From: Verrucomicrobiota bacterium
GTDB lineage: Bacteria; Verrucomicrobiota; Verrucomicrobiia; Chthoniobacterales; UBA10450
Assembly: GCA_019244415.1 (NCBI GenBank)
Contig: JAFASN010000064.1
Coordinates: 1 to 56,230 of the forward strand
Direction: 5' to 3'
Length of the DNA stretch: 56,230 bases
Position 1 is the stretch's first letter, and each line of letters begins with the position of its first letter. Shown here piece after piece: positions 40,707 through 49,873 of this stretch. The notes beneath the pieces were generated by a model, which was given only the letters and a program-made list of their open reading frames with translations, ran no database searches and was not told the DNA's origin. Made by a program: the position numbers and the translations under genes.

Positions 40707-42143
40707 ATGGGGCCATCTGTTCTCTTCGCGCTGCTCGCTCTGCTGCTCGCCGGCTGGATGCTCACGGCGTGGCAACAGCAGCGCCGCATCCGCGCGCTCG
40801 AGCGCTCGAAGGAAGAAATCCAGGTCGAAGAAACGCTCGTCTTCGATTTTCTGCACGGGCTGGGCGAGGCATTCCGCGAGACGATCAAGTCCCAGGATTT
40901 GCATCGGCTCATCGTCGAAGGGGCCACGCGTGTACTCGATGCCCACGGCGGCACGTTGTACTTAACTGATCGTTCTGGCACCAAATTGCAGCCGGCGTTT
41001 CTCTCTAAAGGCTGTCCGCCGCTCGTGCCCGTGCCCGGGAACATCCTGCATCAGGCTGCCAGCACGCCAGCCGCGCTCGATGCCTTCCTTCGCATGCACA
41101 ACGTCAAACCGGGCGAAGGATTGCTCGGCCGCGTCTGGGAAACAATGCAGCCGGTGAGCATGGCCGAGGTGAGCAGCGTGCCGGAGCTGGCGCGTTTGCG
41201 CCAGACTGCGCTCGGAGCGTCATCGGTCATGGCGGCGCCGTTGCTCTACGGCAGGCAGAACATGGGCGTACTCGCATTGGCAAACGGCGCGGCCGGGACG
41301 GCCTTTTCCCCGAGCGATTTCGTAGTTTTCAAATCGATCGCGGAGCAGTCCGCGTTCGCGCTCTACAACGCCATCGTGTACTCAGAAGCTAACGAGAAGA
41401 AGCGGCTCGATCACGACCTCGAGATCGCGCGTGACATCCAGCGCATTCTCCTGCCGGATGAATCACCACGCATCGCCGGCTTTGAGATCGCGGGCCTGAA
41501 CATTCCCGCGCGGCAGGTCAGCGGCGATTACTTTGATTACATCCACGTGGATGATCACCGGCTCGGTGTCGCCATCGCGGACGTGTCGGGCAAAGGCGTG
41601 CCCGCGTCGCTCATCATGGCCATCTGCCGCAGCGTCTTGCGCAGCCAGGCTGTGGCGAATGAATCGCCCGCCGCGGTATTGCAATCAGTGAACCGGCAAC
41701 TGTATCCGGACATCAAGGAAGACATGTTCATCTCCATGGCCTACCTCGTACTAGACCACGCCAAAGGCGCGGTCACACTCGCGCGCGCCGGGCACGATGC
41801 GCCGCTGCTGTACCGCCGCGCCGCGGAAAGCGTCGAGCCGGTTAAACCGCCCGGCATGGCCATGGGCATTGACAGCGGGAGCGTATTCGATAGGGTGACT
41901 AACGATCTCGCCATCCCGCTCGAGCGAGATGATTGCATCATCCTCTACACCGATGGCGTGACCGAAGCGCTGGATGCCGATGGCTGCGAATTTGGTTTTG
42001 AGCGCATGACGCAAGCTGTGCGCGCCAGCGCAAGCCGCGGCGCCTCGGCCATCCTCACCCGGCTGATCGAGGAGCTGCGCAACTTCGTCGGGGCGCATCC
42101 GCAAAACGACGACATCACTTTAATCGCCATCCGCAAGACATGA
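40707..42143 (+). CDS. GAF-domain SpoIIE/RsbU-type phosphatase with one membrane helix
   Basis: A 478-aa protein. One N-terminal transmembrane helix (MGPSVLFALLALLLAGWMLTA), a coiled coil (about 25-50), a GAF domain (about 65-225; IVEGATRVLDAHGGTLYL, SSVMAAPLLYGRQNMGVLAL), and a PP2C-like phosphatase (about 240-475) with RQVSGDYFDYI, VAIADVSGKGVPASL, ILYTDGVTEA and NDDITLIAI. It should dephosphorylate the STAS protein encoded 13 bp upstream in response to a ligand bound by GAF. Its stop overlaps the grpE start (ATGA), so it is in one operon with grpE and dnaJ. Confidence 0.92.
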   Translation: MGPSVLFALLALLLAGWMLTAWQQQRRIRALERSKEEIQVEETLVFDFLHGLGEAFRETIKSQDLHRLIVEGATRVLDAHGGTLYLTDRSGTKLQPAFLSKGCPPLVPVPGNILHQAASTPAALDAFLRMHNVKPGEGLLGRVWETMQPVSMAEVSSVPELARLRQTALGASSVMAAPLLYGRQNMGVLALANGAAGTAFSPSDFVVFKSIAEQSAFALYNAIVYSEANEKKRLDHDLEIARDIQRILLPDESPRIAGFEIAGLNIPARQVSGDYFDYIHVDDHRLGVAIADVSGKGVPASLIMAICRSVLRSQAVANESPAAVLQSVNRQLYPDIKEDMFISMAYLVLDHAKGAVTLARAGHDAPLLYRRAAESVEPVKPPGMAMGIDSGSVFDRVTNDLAIPLERDDCIILYTDGVTEALDADGCEFGFERMTQAVRASASRGASAILTRLIEELRNFVGAHPQNDDITLIAIRKT

Positions 42144-42685
42144 AAAAAACAGAGACTGAACCGCGAGAAGAAGACAGGATTCCACCGCCAAAAACGACTT
42201 CGCCCGAGGGCGAACCGGACGGAGGGGATGACCCGGTCGCCAGTTTGCAGGGCGATCTCGACCGCTTCCGCGACCTGGCCATGCGCACCCAGGCCGATTT
42301 CGAGAATTACAAAAAACGCGCCGCCCGCGAACGGGAGGACGGAATTAAGTACGCAAACTCTTCACTGCTGGAACGGCTGGTGGCAATCGTCGATAACTTT
42401 GAGCTTGGCCTTTCCGCCGCGCGTGAAGAAGGCGAGAAATCGCCCATCTACGCCGGTATGAAGATGGTACTTAAGCAGTTGAACGACTTTCTGGCCGACA
42501 ACGGTTTGCAGTCGATCGACGCCGTGGGCCAGAAGTTCGACCCGAACCTGCACGAAGCAATCGGGCATGAGCCGAGCAATGACGTTGCCGAAGGCAAGGT
42601 GATTCGCCAGACCCGGCGGGGCTATAAATTGAAGGACCGCCTGCTGCGGCCGGCGGCGGTTGTTGTCTCCAGCGGCGGAAAATAA
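42140..42685 (+). CDS. grpE: Nucleotide exchange factor GrpE
   Basis: A 181-aa co-chaperone that releases ADP from DnaK. The acidic, disordered N-terminus (about 1-30) is followed by the long coiled-coil helix (LQGDLDRFRDLAMRTQADFENYKKRAAREREDGIKYANSS region) and the C-terminal beta wing with the family signature LDAVGQKFDPNLHEAIGHEPSND-like text (SIDAVGQKFDPNLHEAIGHE) and GYKLKDRLLRPAAVVVSS. The ATG overlaps the phosphatase stop by 4 bp. dnaK is not in the window; dnaJ follows 89 bp later. Confidence 0.95.
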   Translation: MKKTETEPREEDRIPPPKTTSPEGEPDGGDDPVASLQGDLDRFRDLAMRTQADFENYKKRAAREREDGIKYANSSLLERLVAIVDNFELGLSAAREEGEKSPIYAGMKMVLKQLNDFLADNGLQSIDAVGQKFDPNLHEAIGHEPSNDVAEGKVIRQTRRGYKLKDRLLRPAAVVVSSGGK

Positions 42686-42774
42686 ATCAGGAAAACTCGC
42701 GAACGCGGGAGAAATTCATACCGGTCTTTTTCCTGCTTCACTGTTTCCTGATTCACCTTTGGTAGCGAGCAGTC

Positions 42775-43908
42775 ATGGCGACCAGCAACAAACGCGATTA
42801 TTACGAAGTACTCGAGGTCGATCGGCGCGCGTCCGAGGAGGAAATCAAGCGCGCGTATCGGAAGCTCGCGGTCAAATTTCACCCGGACAAAAACCCCGAG
42901 GACGCGCATGCCGAGGAGAAATTCAAGGAGCTGGGCGAAGCTTACGACGTCCTGATCGACGCCGATAAACGCGCCGCCTACGACCGGTTCGGCCACGCTG
43001 CCTTTTCTCAGGGCGGCGGTTTCGGACGCGGCTTCCACGATCCTTTCGATATCTTCCGCGAGGTTTTCGGGGGCGGCGGCGGAATTTTCGAAACGTTCTT
43101 CGGCGGTGGCGGCGGCGGCCGCGGTGAGGACCGGCAACGCGGCTCGGACTTGCGCTACGACATGCAAATCACGCTGGAGGAAGCGGCCTTTGGCGTGGAG
43201 AAGGAAATCGAGCTGCGCAAACTCGATACCTGCGAGCAATGCCACGGCAGCGGAGCGGCGCCGAACTCGCGCACGATCAATTGTCCCACTTGCGGCGGCC
43301 GTGGCCAGGTCATTAGCTCACGCGGCTTTTTCCAGGTATCGCAAACGTGCCCGCGTTGCCACGGGCTCGGGCAGATCATCGACCGGCCGTGCGCCAAATG
43401 TGAAGGAGAAGGGCGCCTCGAGAAGACCAGCCGGATCAAGCTGAAAATCCCGGCCGGGATTGCCAGTGGATCGCGGCTGCGCTCATCGCGCAACGGCGAG
43501 GCCGGTGTGCGCGGCGGGCCGCCGGGCGATCTCTACGTCGTCCTGCACGTGAAAGAACACCCCGTGTTCCAGCGGGATGAAGATAACTTGTACTGCGAAG
43601 TACCGATCTCGTTCCCTCTCGCTGCGCTCGGCGGCGAAATCGCCGTGCCGACACTGGAAGGCAAGGCGAGTGTGAAAGTTCCCGCCGGAACGCAGAGCGG
43701 CCAGATTTTCAAACTGCGCGGCAAGGGAGTTGCGAACATCGATGGGCGCGGCTGCGGCGATTTGATGGCACGACTTGTGGTCGAAGTACCGACGCACCTG
43801 AACTCTGAGCAGCGCCGCAAGCTCGAGGAATTTGCCAGCCTTTGTGGCGACGAAAACGCGCCGATGCACCGCCGCTTCTTCGAGCGGGCGCGGGATTTCT
43901 TCCGCTAA
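42775..43908 (+). CDS. dnaJ: Chaperone protein DnaJ
   Basis: A 377-aa type I J-protein that stimulates DnaK ATPase and binds unfolded chains. J domain (1-75) with the HPD motif in [10 protein letters not shown]; Gly/Phe region (about 78-125; [15 protein letters not shown]); a zinc-finger region with four CxxCxGxG repeats ([32 protein letters not shown]); then the C-terminal substrate-binding domains ending [12 protein letters not shown]. Motifs and length are complete. It is downstream of grpE with an 89-bp gap. Confidence 0.97.
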   Translation: MATSNKRDYYEVLEVDRRASEEEIKRAYRKLAVKFHPDKNPEDAHAEEKFKELGEAYDVLIDADKRAAYDRFGHAAFSQGGGFGRGFHDPFDIFREVFGGGGGIFETFFGGGGGGRGEDRQRGSDLRYDMQITLEEAAFGVEKEIELRKLDTCEQCHGSGAAPNSRTINCPTCGGRGQVISSRGFFQVSQTCPRCHGLGQIIDRPCAKCEGEGRLEKTSRIKLKIPAGIASGSRLRSSRNGEAGVRGGPPGDLYVVLHVKEHPVFQRDEDNLYCEVPISFPLAALGGEIAVPTLEGKASVKVPAGTQSGQIFKLRGKGVANIDGRGCGDLMARLVVEVPTHLNSEQRRKLEEFASLCGDENAPMHRRFFERARDFFR

Positions 43909-44092
43909 GGTCCAGTGCTTCGCGCCGCGCAGCGAGTACTACGATTCCCTCGTCGCTCGATCGCTCCTCCCCGCTGAAAAGTCTTGCTTCGGCGCACGGC
44001 GCTCTGCCAGACTGCGCGCCGCTCGCGGGCGGCCGATTTTCTGCTGTGTCGTAAGCGCGGTGACCGGGGCTCAGCTCGCGGTCAGGGCAAGG

Positions 44093-47000
44093 ATGTTTAA
44101 TGTTCCCCTGAGATCACTAATTGCGTTTGCCTTCGCGGCGGCGCTGGCCGGCCAGGCTTTCGCTGCTCCGCCGCCGCCGGTTTCCGCGCCGGCCAATCTC
44201 GGGCTCGGTTTGCGCCAGATGGTGGAAAGCTATCAGCGCGACAAAGCGCAACTGCGGTCCACGGCATCGAGCCATCGCGCCGTGCAGATGGATGCGGCAG
44301 ATCGCGTGGTCGTGAATATCCATCTCGATGGCGCCGTCGGCGCAGCGGCCGTGGCGCAGCAGGTGAAACAGGCCGGCGGCGACGTGCTGGCGATTGATGA
44401 GCACTGGCGCAAAGGCGTGATCTCCGCGCGTCTGCCGCTGGATCAAATCGAAACCGCTGCGAGCTGGCCCGGCGTGCGCAGCATCCTGCTGGCTCCCCGG
44501 CCGGTCCATCACATCGGTAAAGTGACGGCGGAAAGCAGCTGGACCGAGCACGCCATTGACGCAAACACCGCCGGCGTTCTGAGTCCGAATGGTTTTCTCG
44601 GGCGCGGCATCAGCGTCGGCATTTTGTCCGATTCATTCAACACCGCGCAAGGCGTGCCGCGCGCCGCTGCGGGCGTGGCGGCTGGTGATTTGCCCGGCAC
44701 TGGCAACCCCAATGGGTTCACCCAGCCGGTCGTTTTGCTCGACGACAATTTCGATCCGAACGCCGACACGACTGATGAGGGGCGCGGCATGGCCGAGATC
44801 GTGCACGACATCGCGCCAGCGGCGAAAATCTGTTTCCACACCTCCGGCTCGACGCAGGCGATCATGGCGCTCGGCATCCGCAAGCTGCGGGCCGATCCGG
44901 CCGCGCTTTGCGACGTGATCGTGGATGACGTGCTCTTTCTCGATGAGCCATTTTTCTCGGATGGCGAGCTGTCGCAGGCGGTCGATGACGTGGCGACGAG
45001 TACCGTTTTGCCGGGAAAAGACGTGGCGTACTTCGCCGCCGCCGGTAATAGCGCGAATTTCGGGTACTCAGCCGATCTGCGCCAGCTCACGGCGGTGCAA
45101 GGCATCGCGGCGAACGCGGCCGCGGCGAGGCCAGTGAACCTGACCCAAGTACCGCCAGCGCTTTACGCGGGCGGTTTTCATAATCTCAACGGCTTAGGCG
45201 CGCCGGCAATCGCGATGCCGATCACGACCGATGCGAACATTCCGCCGGAGATCGTTTTCCAGTGGGACGACCCGTTCGATACCGGGCACGTGACGACAGA
45301 TTACAACCTGCTCGTCTTCGACCAGAACGGAAACTACCGAGGCGACTTGAGCGGCACGGACAACAATCGCTCGACCGACGAGCCGGTGGAATTCGTCTTC
45401 CTGGATGCGAACACCACGTACTATCTCGTCATCAGCCTGGCCAGCCCGACCCCGGTTGCGCGTCACCTGCGTTTTATCTCGGTGGACGACGCGTCGCTGG
45501 CTGGCCCTTACATCGGGTTAAGCGCGCCGACGATGGCCGGCCACGCCACCGCACGGCACGCGAGCGCCGTCGCGGCCTACAACTACAATTTCACGCGAGA
45601 CGCCCTGCTCAGTTACAATGCCGGCCATGCGAATCCGCCGCCCGGTCCGTACCGGCCCGCGCTCGAGAGTTTCACTTCCAACGGCGGCGCGCTCGCCTTT
45701 TATTTCGATGCGAATGGGAATCGCCTTGCCACTCCCGATGTGCGTTTCAAGCCAAACGTGGCCGCGTGCGACGGCGTCGATACTTCCTTCTTCCCGGAGT
45801 ACGGCAGCGATCCGGACAACGACGGCTACCCAAATTTCTTCGGCACCAGCGCGGCCGCCCCGACCGCGGCGGCCATTGCCGCCCTCGTACTCGAAGCCAA
45901 AGGCGGCCCGCAATCGATCGCGCCGGACCCGCTACAGGCGAAACTGGAAAGTACAGCGCAACCGCACAACCTCGTGCCGTTTGTCAGCCAGGCCGTCGCG
46001 GGAACAGGCAGCGCAACCGTCAACGTGACGGCGCACGGAAACGACAGCAACACCAGCGAGACGAGTCCCGGGTTTTTTACCGTCACCTTCAACGGCGCCG
46101 CCGGCGACAGATTAAACAGTCTCATCATCGATCTGACGAACACCTGGCTCGCTTTTGATCCCGCCACATTCCCATTCACGATCGGGGCCAACCCGAATGG
46201 CGTAACTGTCAGCTCCAGCCTCTCGCCCGATGCGCGCACGCTCACGCTCGATTTCGGCGGCACCTTCGCGCCCGGCGATTCGCTCCTCTTCGGCATTGCC
46301 CGTGGTTTTGCTGCCACTCAGGCCGGCGGGTACTCGGCTGACTTTCTCGCCGGCGGCGAAATTCGCGCGCAGATCAACAGCACGCCAGTGCTCGGGGCAT
46401 TCACGCGCCAGCTCGGCGCCGGCTGGACGTTCGTTGATGGTTACGGCCTCGTGGATGCGCGCAACGCAATCTCCGCCAGCGTGTCAATTCCCACGCTCGC
46501 CAGCAGCGTTCCCACGAATCTCTCCACTCGCGGCGATGTGGGCGCCGGTGACAATGTCCTCATCGGCGGATTCAGCGCAGCGGGCTCCGGTTACAAAGCA
46601 GTGATCCTGCGTGCCCTCGGTCCCACGCTTGCCCGCTATGGCGTGACCGCCGCCCTGCCTGACCCAACGCTCACGCTCTACAACGCCAACGGCGCCCCCA
46701 TCGCCTACGACGACAACTGGCAGGATAGCCCGTCGCAGGCGGCGCAAATCGCGTCGCGGCATTTCGCCCCGCCCGATCCGCGCGAGAGCGCCATTTACCT
46801 CGGCGTCACACCAGGCTCGTACACCGCCATCGTGCGTGGGAAGAGCGGCAGCGGCGGCATTGGCCTCGTTGAAGTGTATGATCTCGACGCACAGCCCGCG
46901 CCGGCGCAGCTCACGAGCATCTCCACGCGCGGGAATGTCGGCACCGGCGAGGATGTGGTCATCGCCGGGTTTCATCTCACCGGCAATAACGCCGCCAACA

Positions 47001-47290
47001 TCGTAGTACGCGGAATCGGCCCATCGCTTGCCGCGTTTGGTGTGCCGAACGTACTCGCCGATCCAGTACTGACACTGCACAACGCGCAGGGCACGACGAT
47101 CGCGGCGAACGATAATTGGCAGCAGGATTCATTGCAGGCCACACAAATCCAGCAGGTTGGCCTCGCACCAGCGAATGGACTCGAGAGCGCGATCACGCTT
47201 GCGCTCGCTCCCGGCAGCTACACCGCCGTACTCAGCGGTGGAAACAACACAACCGGTAACGCGCTGGTGCAGGTTTATCGAGCACCGTGA
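44093..47290 (+). CDS. Exported subtilase-like serine protease with two C-terminal beta repeats
   Basis: A 1065-aa exported protein. Signal peptide (MFNVPLRSLIAFAFAAALAG, mature from about AAPPPP), a propeptide-like region, then a subtilisin-like fold: Asp180 in GILSDSFN, Asn319 in AAAGNSANF (oxyanion hole) and Ser586 in GTSAAAPTAAAIAALV. The canonical His block (HGTHVAG) is absent; at its place stands DEGRGMAEIVHDIAP, with Glu229 and His238, as in subtilase variants I associate with planctomycetes and actinobacteria. After a beta-sandwich region come two repeats (about 800-935 and 940-1065) of the same kind as in the metalloprotease at 8486-10009. The ATG at 44093 has GGCAAGG upstream; the frame is open to 43832 but overlaps dnaJ there. 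Confidence 0.85.
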   Translation: MFNVPLRSLIAFAFAAALAGQAFAAPPPPVSAPANLGLGLRQMVESYQRDKAQLRSTASSHRAVQMDAADRVVVNIHLDGAVGAAAVAQQVKQAGGDVLAIDEHWRKGVISARLPLDQIETAASWPGVRSILLAPRPVHHIGKVTAESSWTEHAIDANTAGVLSPNGFLGRGISVGILSDSFNTAQGVPRAAAGVAAGDLPGTGNPNGFTQPVVLLDDNFDPNADTTDEGRGMAEIVHDIAPAAKICFHTSGSTQAIMALGIRKLRADPAALCDVIVDDVLFLDEPFFSDGELSQAVDDVATSTVLPGKDVAYFAAAGNSANFGYSADLRQLTAVQGIAANAAAARPVNLTQVPPALYAGGFHNLNGLGAPAIAMPITTDANIPPEIVFQWDDPFDTGHVTTDYNLLVFDQNGNYRGDLSGTDNNRSTDEPVEFVFLDANTTYYLVISLASPTPVARHLRFISVDDASLAGPYIGLSAPTMAGHATARHASAVAAYNYNFTRDALLSYNAGHANPPPGPYRPALESFTSNGGALAFYFDANGNRLATPDVRFKPNVAACDGVDTSFFPEYGSDPDNDGYPNFFGTSAAAPTAAAIAALVLEAKGGPQSIAPDPLQAKLESTAQPHNLVPFVSQAVAGTGSATVNVTAHGNDSNTSETSPGFFTVTFNGAAGDRLNSLIIDLTNTWLAFDPATFPFTIGANPNGVTVSSSLSPDARTLTLDFGGTFAPGDSLLFGIARGFAATQAGGYSADFLAGGEIRAQINSTPVLGAFTRQLGAGWTFVDGYGLVDARNAISASVSIPTLASSVPTNLSTRGDVGAGDNVLIGGFSAAGSGYKAVILRALGPTLARYGVTAALPDPTLTLYNANGAPIAYDDNWQDSPSQAAQIASRHFAPPDPRESAIYLGVTPGSYTAIVRGKSGSGGIGLVEVYDLDAQPAPAQLTSISTRGNVGTGEDVVIAGFHLTGNNAANIVVRGIGPSLAAFGVPNVLADPVLTLHNAQGTTIAANDNWQQDSLQATQIQQVGLAPANGLESAITLALAPGSYTAVLSGGNNTTGNALVQVYRAP

Positions 47291-47387
47291 TCGTTTCAGC
47301 TTTCCACTTTTCTCCCCGTACTTTCCCAACTTCCCCGGCGATTAGGATTGACGCCACGACTCCTTCATTCGTAAAAACGTGAACGAT

Positions 47388-47942
47388 ATGAAAGCTCTCT
47401 TCGGCTCGTTGCTTTGTCTGGTCTTTACCGTCGCGCAATGTTTCGCATTGGGCGGTGGACCCAATTACGGCGGCCCAGGCGTTACAACGACCGGCATCTA
47501 CGCGGGCGTGATGACGCCCGGCGATCTGAGCCCCGGGGCGAACTCGCTTGGGCTCTTTAGCGTTACTATCCCGAAGACCGGATTAGGAACCGGCACGGTA
47601 ATCATCTTCAATGTGGGCGAAACCTATACGGGCACATTCACCGGTATTGCTGATCCTGATAGCGCTCAGCTGACGGGTGAAGTCGATGCGGAGTTTCCGT
47701 ACACGTACAGCGTTCCGAGCGGCGTCACCAATGGCGTGACCACTTACACTACGGTTACGGTGGTGGCGAAAGCGGCCGGGAAACTTACAGGCCAGCTGGC
47801 AGCCAACACTAACGTTTATAGCTCGGCGAGCGTGCGGCTTACCGGCTCCGCCGACGTCCAATTTTCGCTCAGCGTAAACAATCCGTTTAACGAGATTGTT
47901 TACGACGTCATCGGCTTTAAGCAGGCTGAAGCCAGTTCCTAG
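47388..47942 (+). CDS. Exported Gly/Thr-rich hypothetical protein
   Basis: A 184-aa protein with a signal peptide (MKALFGSLLCLVFTVAQCFA) and a mature part starting LGGGPNYGGPGV. It is rich in Gly, Thr, Ser and Val with alternating beta-like stretches (FSVTIPKTGLGTGTVIIFNV, YTYSVPSGVTNGVTTYTTVTVV), suggesting an extracellular beta-structured protein. No cysteines besides the signal peptide, and no known domain. It lies 97 bp after the subtilase gene and 39 bp before a pseudopilin-like gene. A GTG start three codons upstream is possible. Confidence 0.7.
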   Translation: MKALFGSLLCLVFTVAQCFALGGGPNYGGPGVTTTGIYAGVMTPGDLSPGANSLGLFSVTIPKTGLGTGTVIIFNVGETYTGTFTGIADPDSAQLTGEVDAEFPYTYSVPSGVTNGVTTYTTVTVVAKAAGKLTGQLAANTNVYSSASVRLTGSADVQFSLSVNNPFNEIVYDVIGFKQAEASS

Positions 47943-47981
47943 CGCGACCGATCGGCGCGTTACCGCAGCCGGGATTCACGG

Positions 47982-48491
47982 GTGAAACACGCGCGGGCTG
48001 CGTTTTCGTTGTTGGAGCTCACGATCGTTATCGGCGTCATCGCCATTCTCGCGGCGCTTTCCTTGCCGGTGATCGGCGGGATACGTTCGCGTGCGCAACG
48101 GCTGCAATGCATGGGCAATTTGCGCAGCCTGCATGTCGCCGCCGAACAGTACGTCCAGGACAATAATCAGTGGCCGCAAATCAAGGGCAACCCGACCAGC
48201 CCGGCGTTCGCGCAGAAGTGGATCTCGGCGTTATCGCCTTACCAAATACAGCCGAAGACCTGGATTTGCCCCACCATCGAGAACGCGCTCGGGAATCCTG
48301 ATTACACCTCGCCGGGGAAACAGCGCGTGGATTATGTCGGCATGCCGTTCGACGATAAACCGATGACGCCGCACCAGTGGCCGCGCATGCCCTGGTTCGT
48401 CGAGTACGGGAATGTGCACGGCAACGGCCAGCTAATCATTTTCACCGACGGCAGCATCTCCGACCTGAACACACTCGCGAAAAAGCCGTGA
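47982..48491 (+). CDS. Type II secretion/type IV pilin-like prepilin
   Basis: A 169-aa protein from a GTG at 47982. It has a short basic leader (MKHARA) and the prepilin peptidase motif FSLLELTIVIGVIAILAALSLPV, with Phe+1 and Glu+5 after cleavage and a hydrophobic helix. The C-terminal part (about 60-169; AEQYVQDNNQWPQIKGNP, WICPTIENALGNPDY) resembles the H-type pseudopilins common and often multi-copy in Verrucomicrobia and Planctomycetes. No other secretion genes lie here, so it is a stand-alone pseudopilin, possibly used by a machine encoded elsewhere. Confidence 0.85.
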   Translation: MKHARAAFSLLELTIVIGVIAILAALSLPVIGGIRSRAQRLQCMGNLRSLHVAAEQYVQDNNQWPQIKGNPTSPAFAQKWISALSPYQIQPKTWICPTIENALGNPDYTSPGKQRVDYVGMPFDDKPMTPHQWPRMPWFVEYGNVHGNGQLIIFTDGSISDLNTLAKKP

Positions 48492-48703
48492 AACTTACCA
48501 CAAAGGACACGGGACGACACTGAGCCGAAACTAACGACTCACAGCTCTCGGTATTTACCTCGGACGCTGAAATATACTTGACGTCGCGAACGGGAATATT
48601 CAATCTCGCGCTAATCCGAATAGGCCAGCCGTTCCGGCGTAGATAGCAGCGGTTGCTTCCGCTGAGATGACTCACTTCTTCGGTTTCAAACCGAACTATA
48701 TCT

Positions 48704-49873
48704 ATGAACTCCCGCAGAATTCCGCTAAGTACCGTTTGCTGGCTTGTTTTTTCGATCACCGTGCAGGGGCAAACAGTTAAGTCCCTGAATGTGGTTACTA
48801 ACCACATCCTTTACGAGCCTGTTTCGGGCAAAATCTACGCCAGCGTACCAAGCAGCGCCGGTAGTAACGGCAATAGCATTGTCACGATTGATCCAACTCG
48901 TCCGGCCATTGTGCGTTACGTGTTCATCGGTAGCGAGCCGGACGTACTCGCCGCTTCAGACGATGGGCAATTCCTCTACGCCGGACTCGATGGCGCTGAT
49001 GCGGTGCGGCGCTACACGATCGCGACGCATAGCGCAGGACTGCAGTTTTCGCTGGGGAACGGCTACACTGCCGCAGACCTGAAGGTGCTCCCTGGCGAGC
49101 CTCACTCTCTCGCCGCCGCGCTTGGCTACAGTGTCGCCATTTATGACGACGGCGTGCAGCGGCCGAATGTTGCCTCTGGCTTGATGAACTCATTGGCGCT
49201 GTCCAACTCGGCCGCTGTGCTCTACGCGCAAGATACACAAGACTCCGCGGGTACGCTGTTCGCGCTTGCCGTCAATTCCACTGGCGTCTCCGTCAGCAAC
49301 TCTGCCAATGGCGAATTAGGCGGATTGATTATCTCCGATCCCGGCACCGACCTCATCTACGACACATACGGGGGCGTGGCTGACGGCAAATCTTTGACCT
49401 TGCTCGGCGCGTTTTCGCAAGCGGTGCGAGCTTATAATTACTATGGGACCACTTCCGGAGCAATCGGTGGCATTGTTCCCGACGCAGCGAACGGACGGGT
49501 GTTCTTCCTCGTGTATGACAGCCTTAGTCAGACGAACGCTGTCACGATCGCAGCGTTTGATTCAGCGACGTTTATGCCCGTCGGCTCGCTTGTAATTCCG
49601 AACGTGCTTACGTCCAGCAGTAATCAAGGCGCCGCGACTGATCTCGTGCCATGGGGCGGCGATGGTCTTGCCTTCCGCACCACGAATGGCCAGATCTGGC
49701 TGGTCAATGGTCGCACTTTTCCGGGTCTCGCCGATTTTCAGCTCAGCGCGACCAAAGTCGTCGGCGGCGCGACGGTCACGGGTACCGTTGCACTTACGCG
49801 CCCGGCTCCCCCGGCGGTGCCGTTGTCGATCTCTTCACCACCTACTACTTCGCTGCGCCGCCAACCAGCGTGA
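48704..49873 (+). CDS. Repeat surface protein, N-terminal part (ends by frameshift)
   Basis: 389 codons. A signal peptide (MNSRRIPLSTVCWLVFSITVQG) leads into a propeller-like repeat unit: YEPVSGKIYASVPSS, GNSIVTIDP, FIGSEPDVLAASDDGQFLYAGLDG, then VLPGEPHSLA, and FRTTNGQIWLVN, followed by an Ig-like segment (LADFQLSATKVVGGATVTG). The frame breaks in a run of five C at 49808-49812; the next frame continues the Ig-like segment (GGAVVDLFTTYYF). It is most likely one gene with the following piece. The last about 20 residues (PAVPLSISSPPTTSLRRQPA) are out of frame and meaningless. Confidence 0.7.
   Translation: MNSRRIPLSTVCWLVFSITVQGQTVKSLNVVTNHILYEPVSGKIYASVPSSAGSNGNSIVTIDPTRPAIVRYVFIGSEPDVLAASDDGQFLYAGLDGADAVRRYTIATHSAGLQFSLGNGYTAADLKVLPGEPHSLAAALGYSVAIYDDGVQRPNVASGLMNSLALSNSAAVLYAQDTQDSAGTLFALAVNSTGVSVSNSANGELGGLIISDPGTDLIYDTYGGVADGKSLTLLGAFSQAVRAYNYYGTTSGAIGGIVPDAANGRVFFLVYDSLSQTNAVTIAAFDSATFMPVGSLVIPNVLTSSSNQGAATDLVPWGGDGLAFRTTNGQIWLVNGRTFPGLADFQLSATKVVGGATVTGTVALTRPAPPAVPLSISSPPTTSLRRQPA

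Noticed and set aside
43832..44092. Upstream extension of the subtilase ORF
   Set aside because: It overlaps the end of dnaJ and lacks a signal peptide; the ATG at 44093 gives a normal one.
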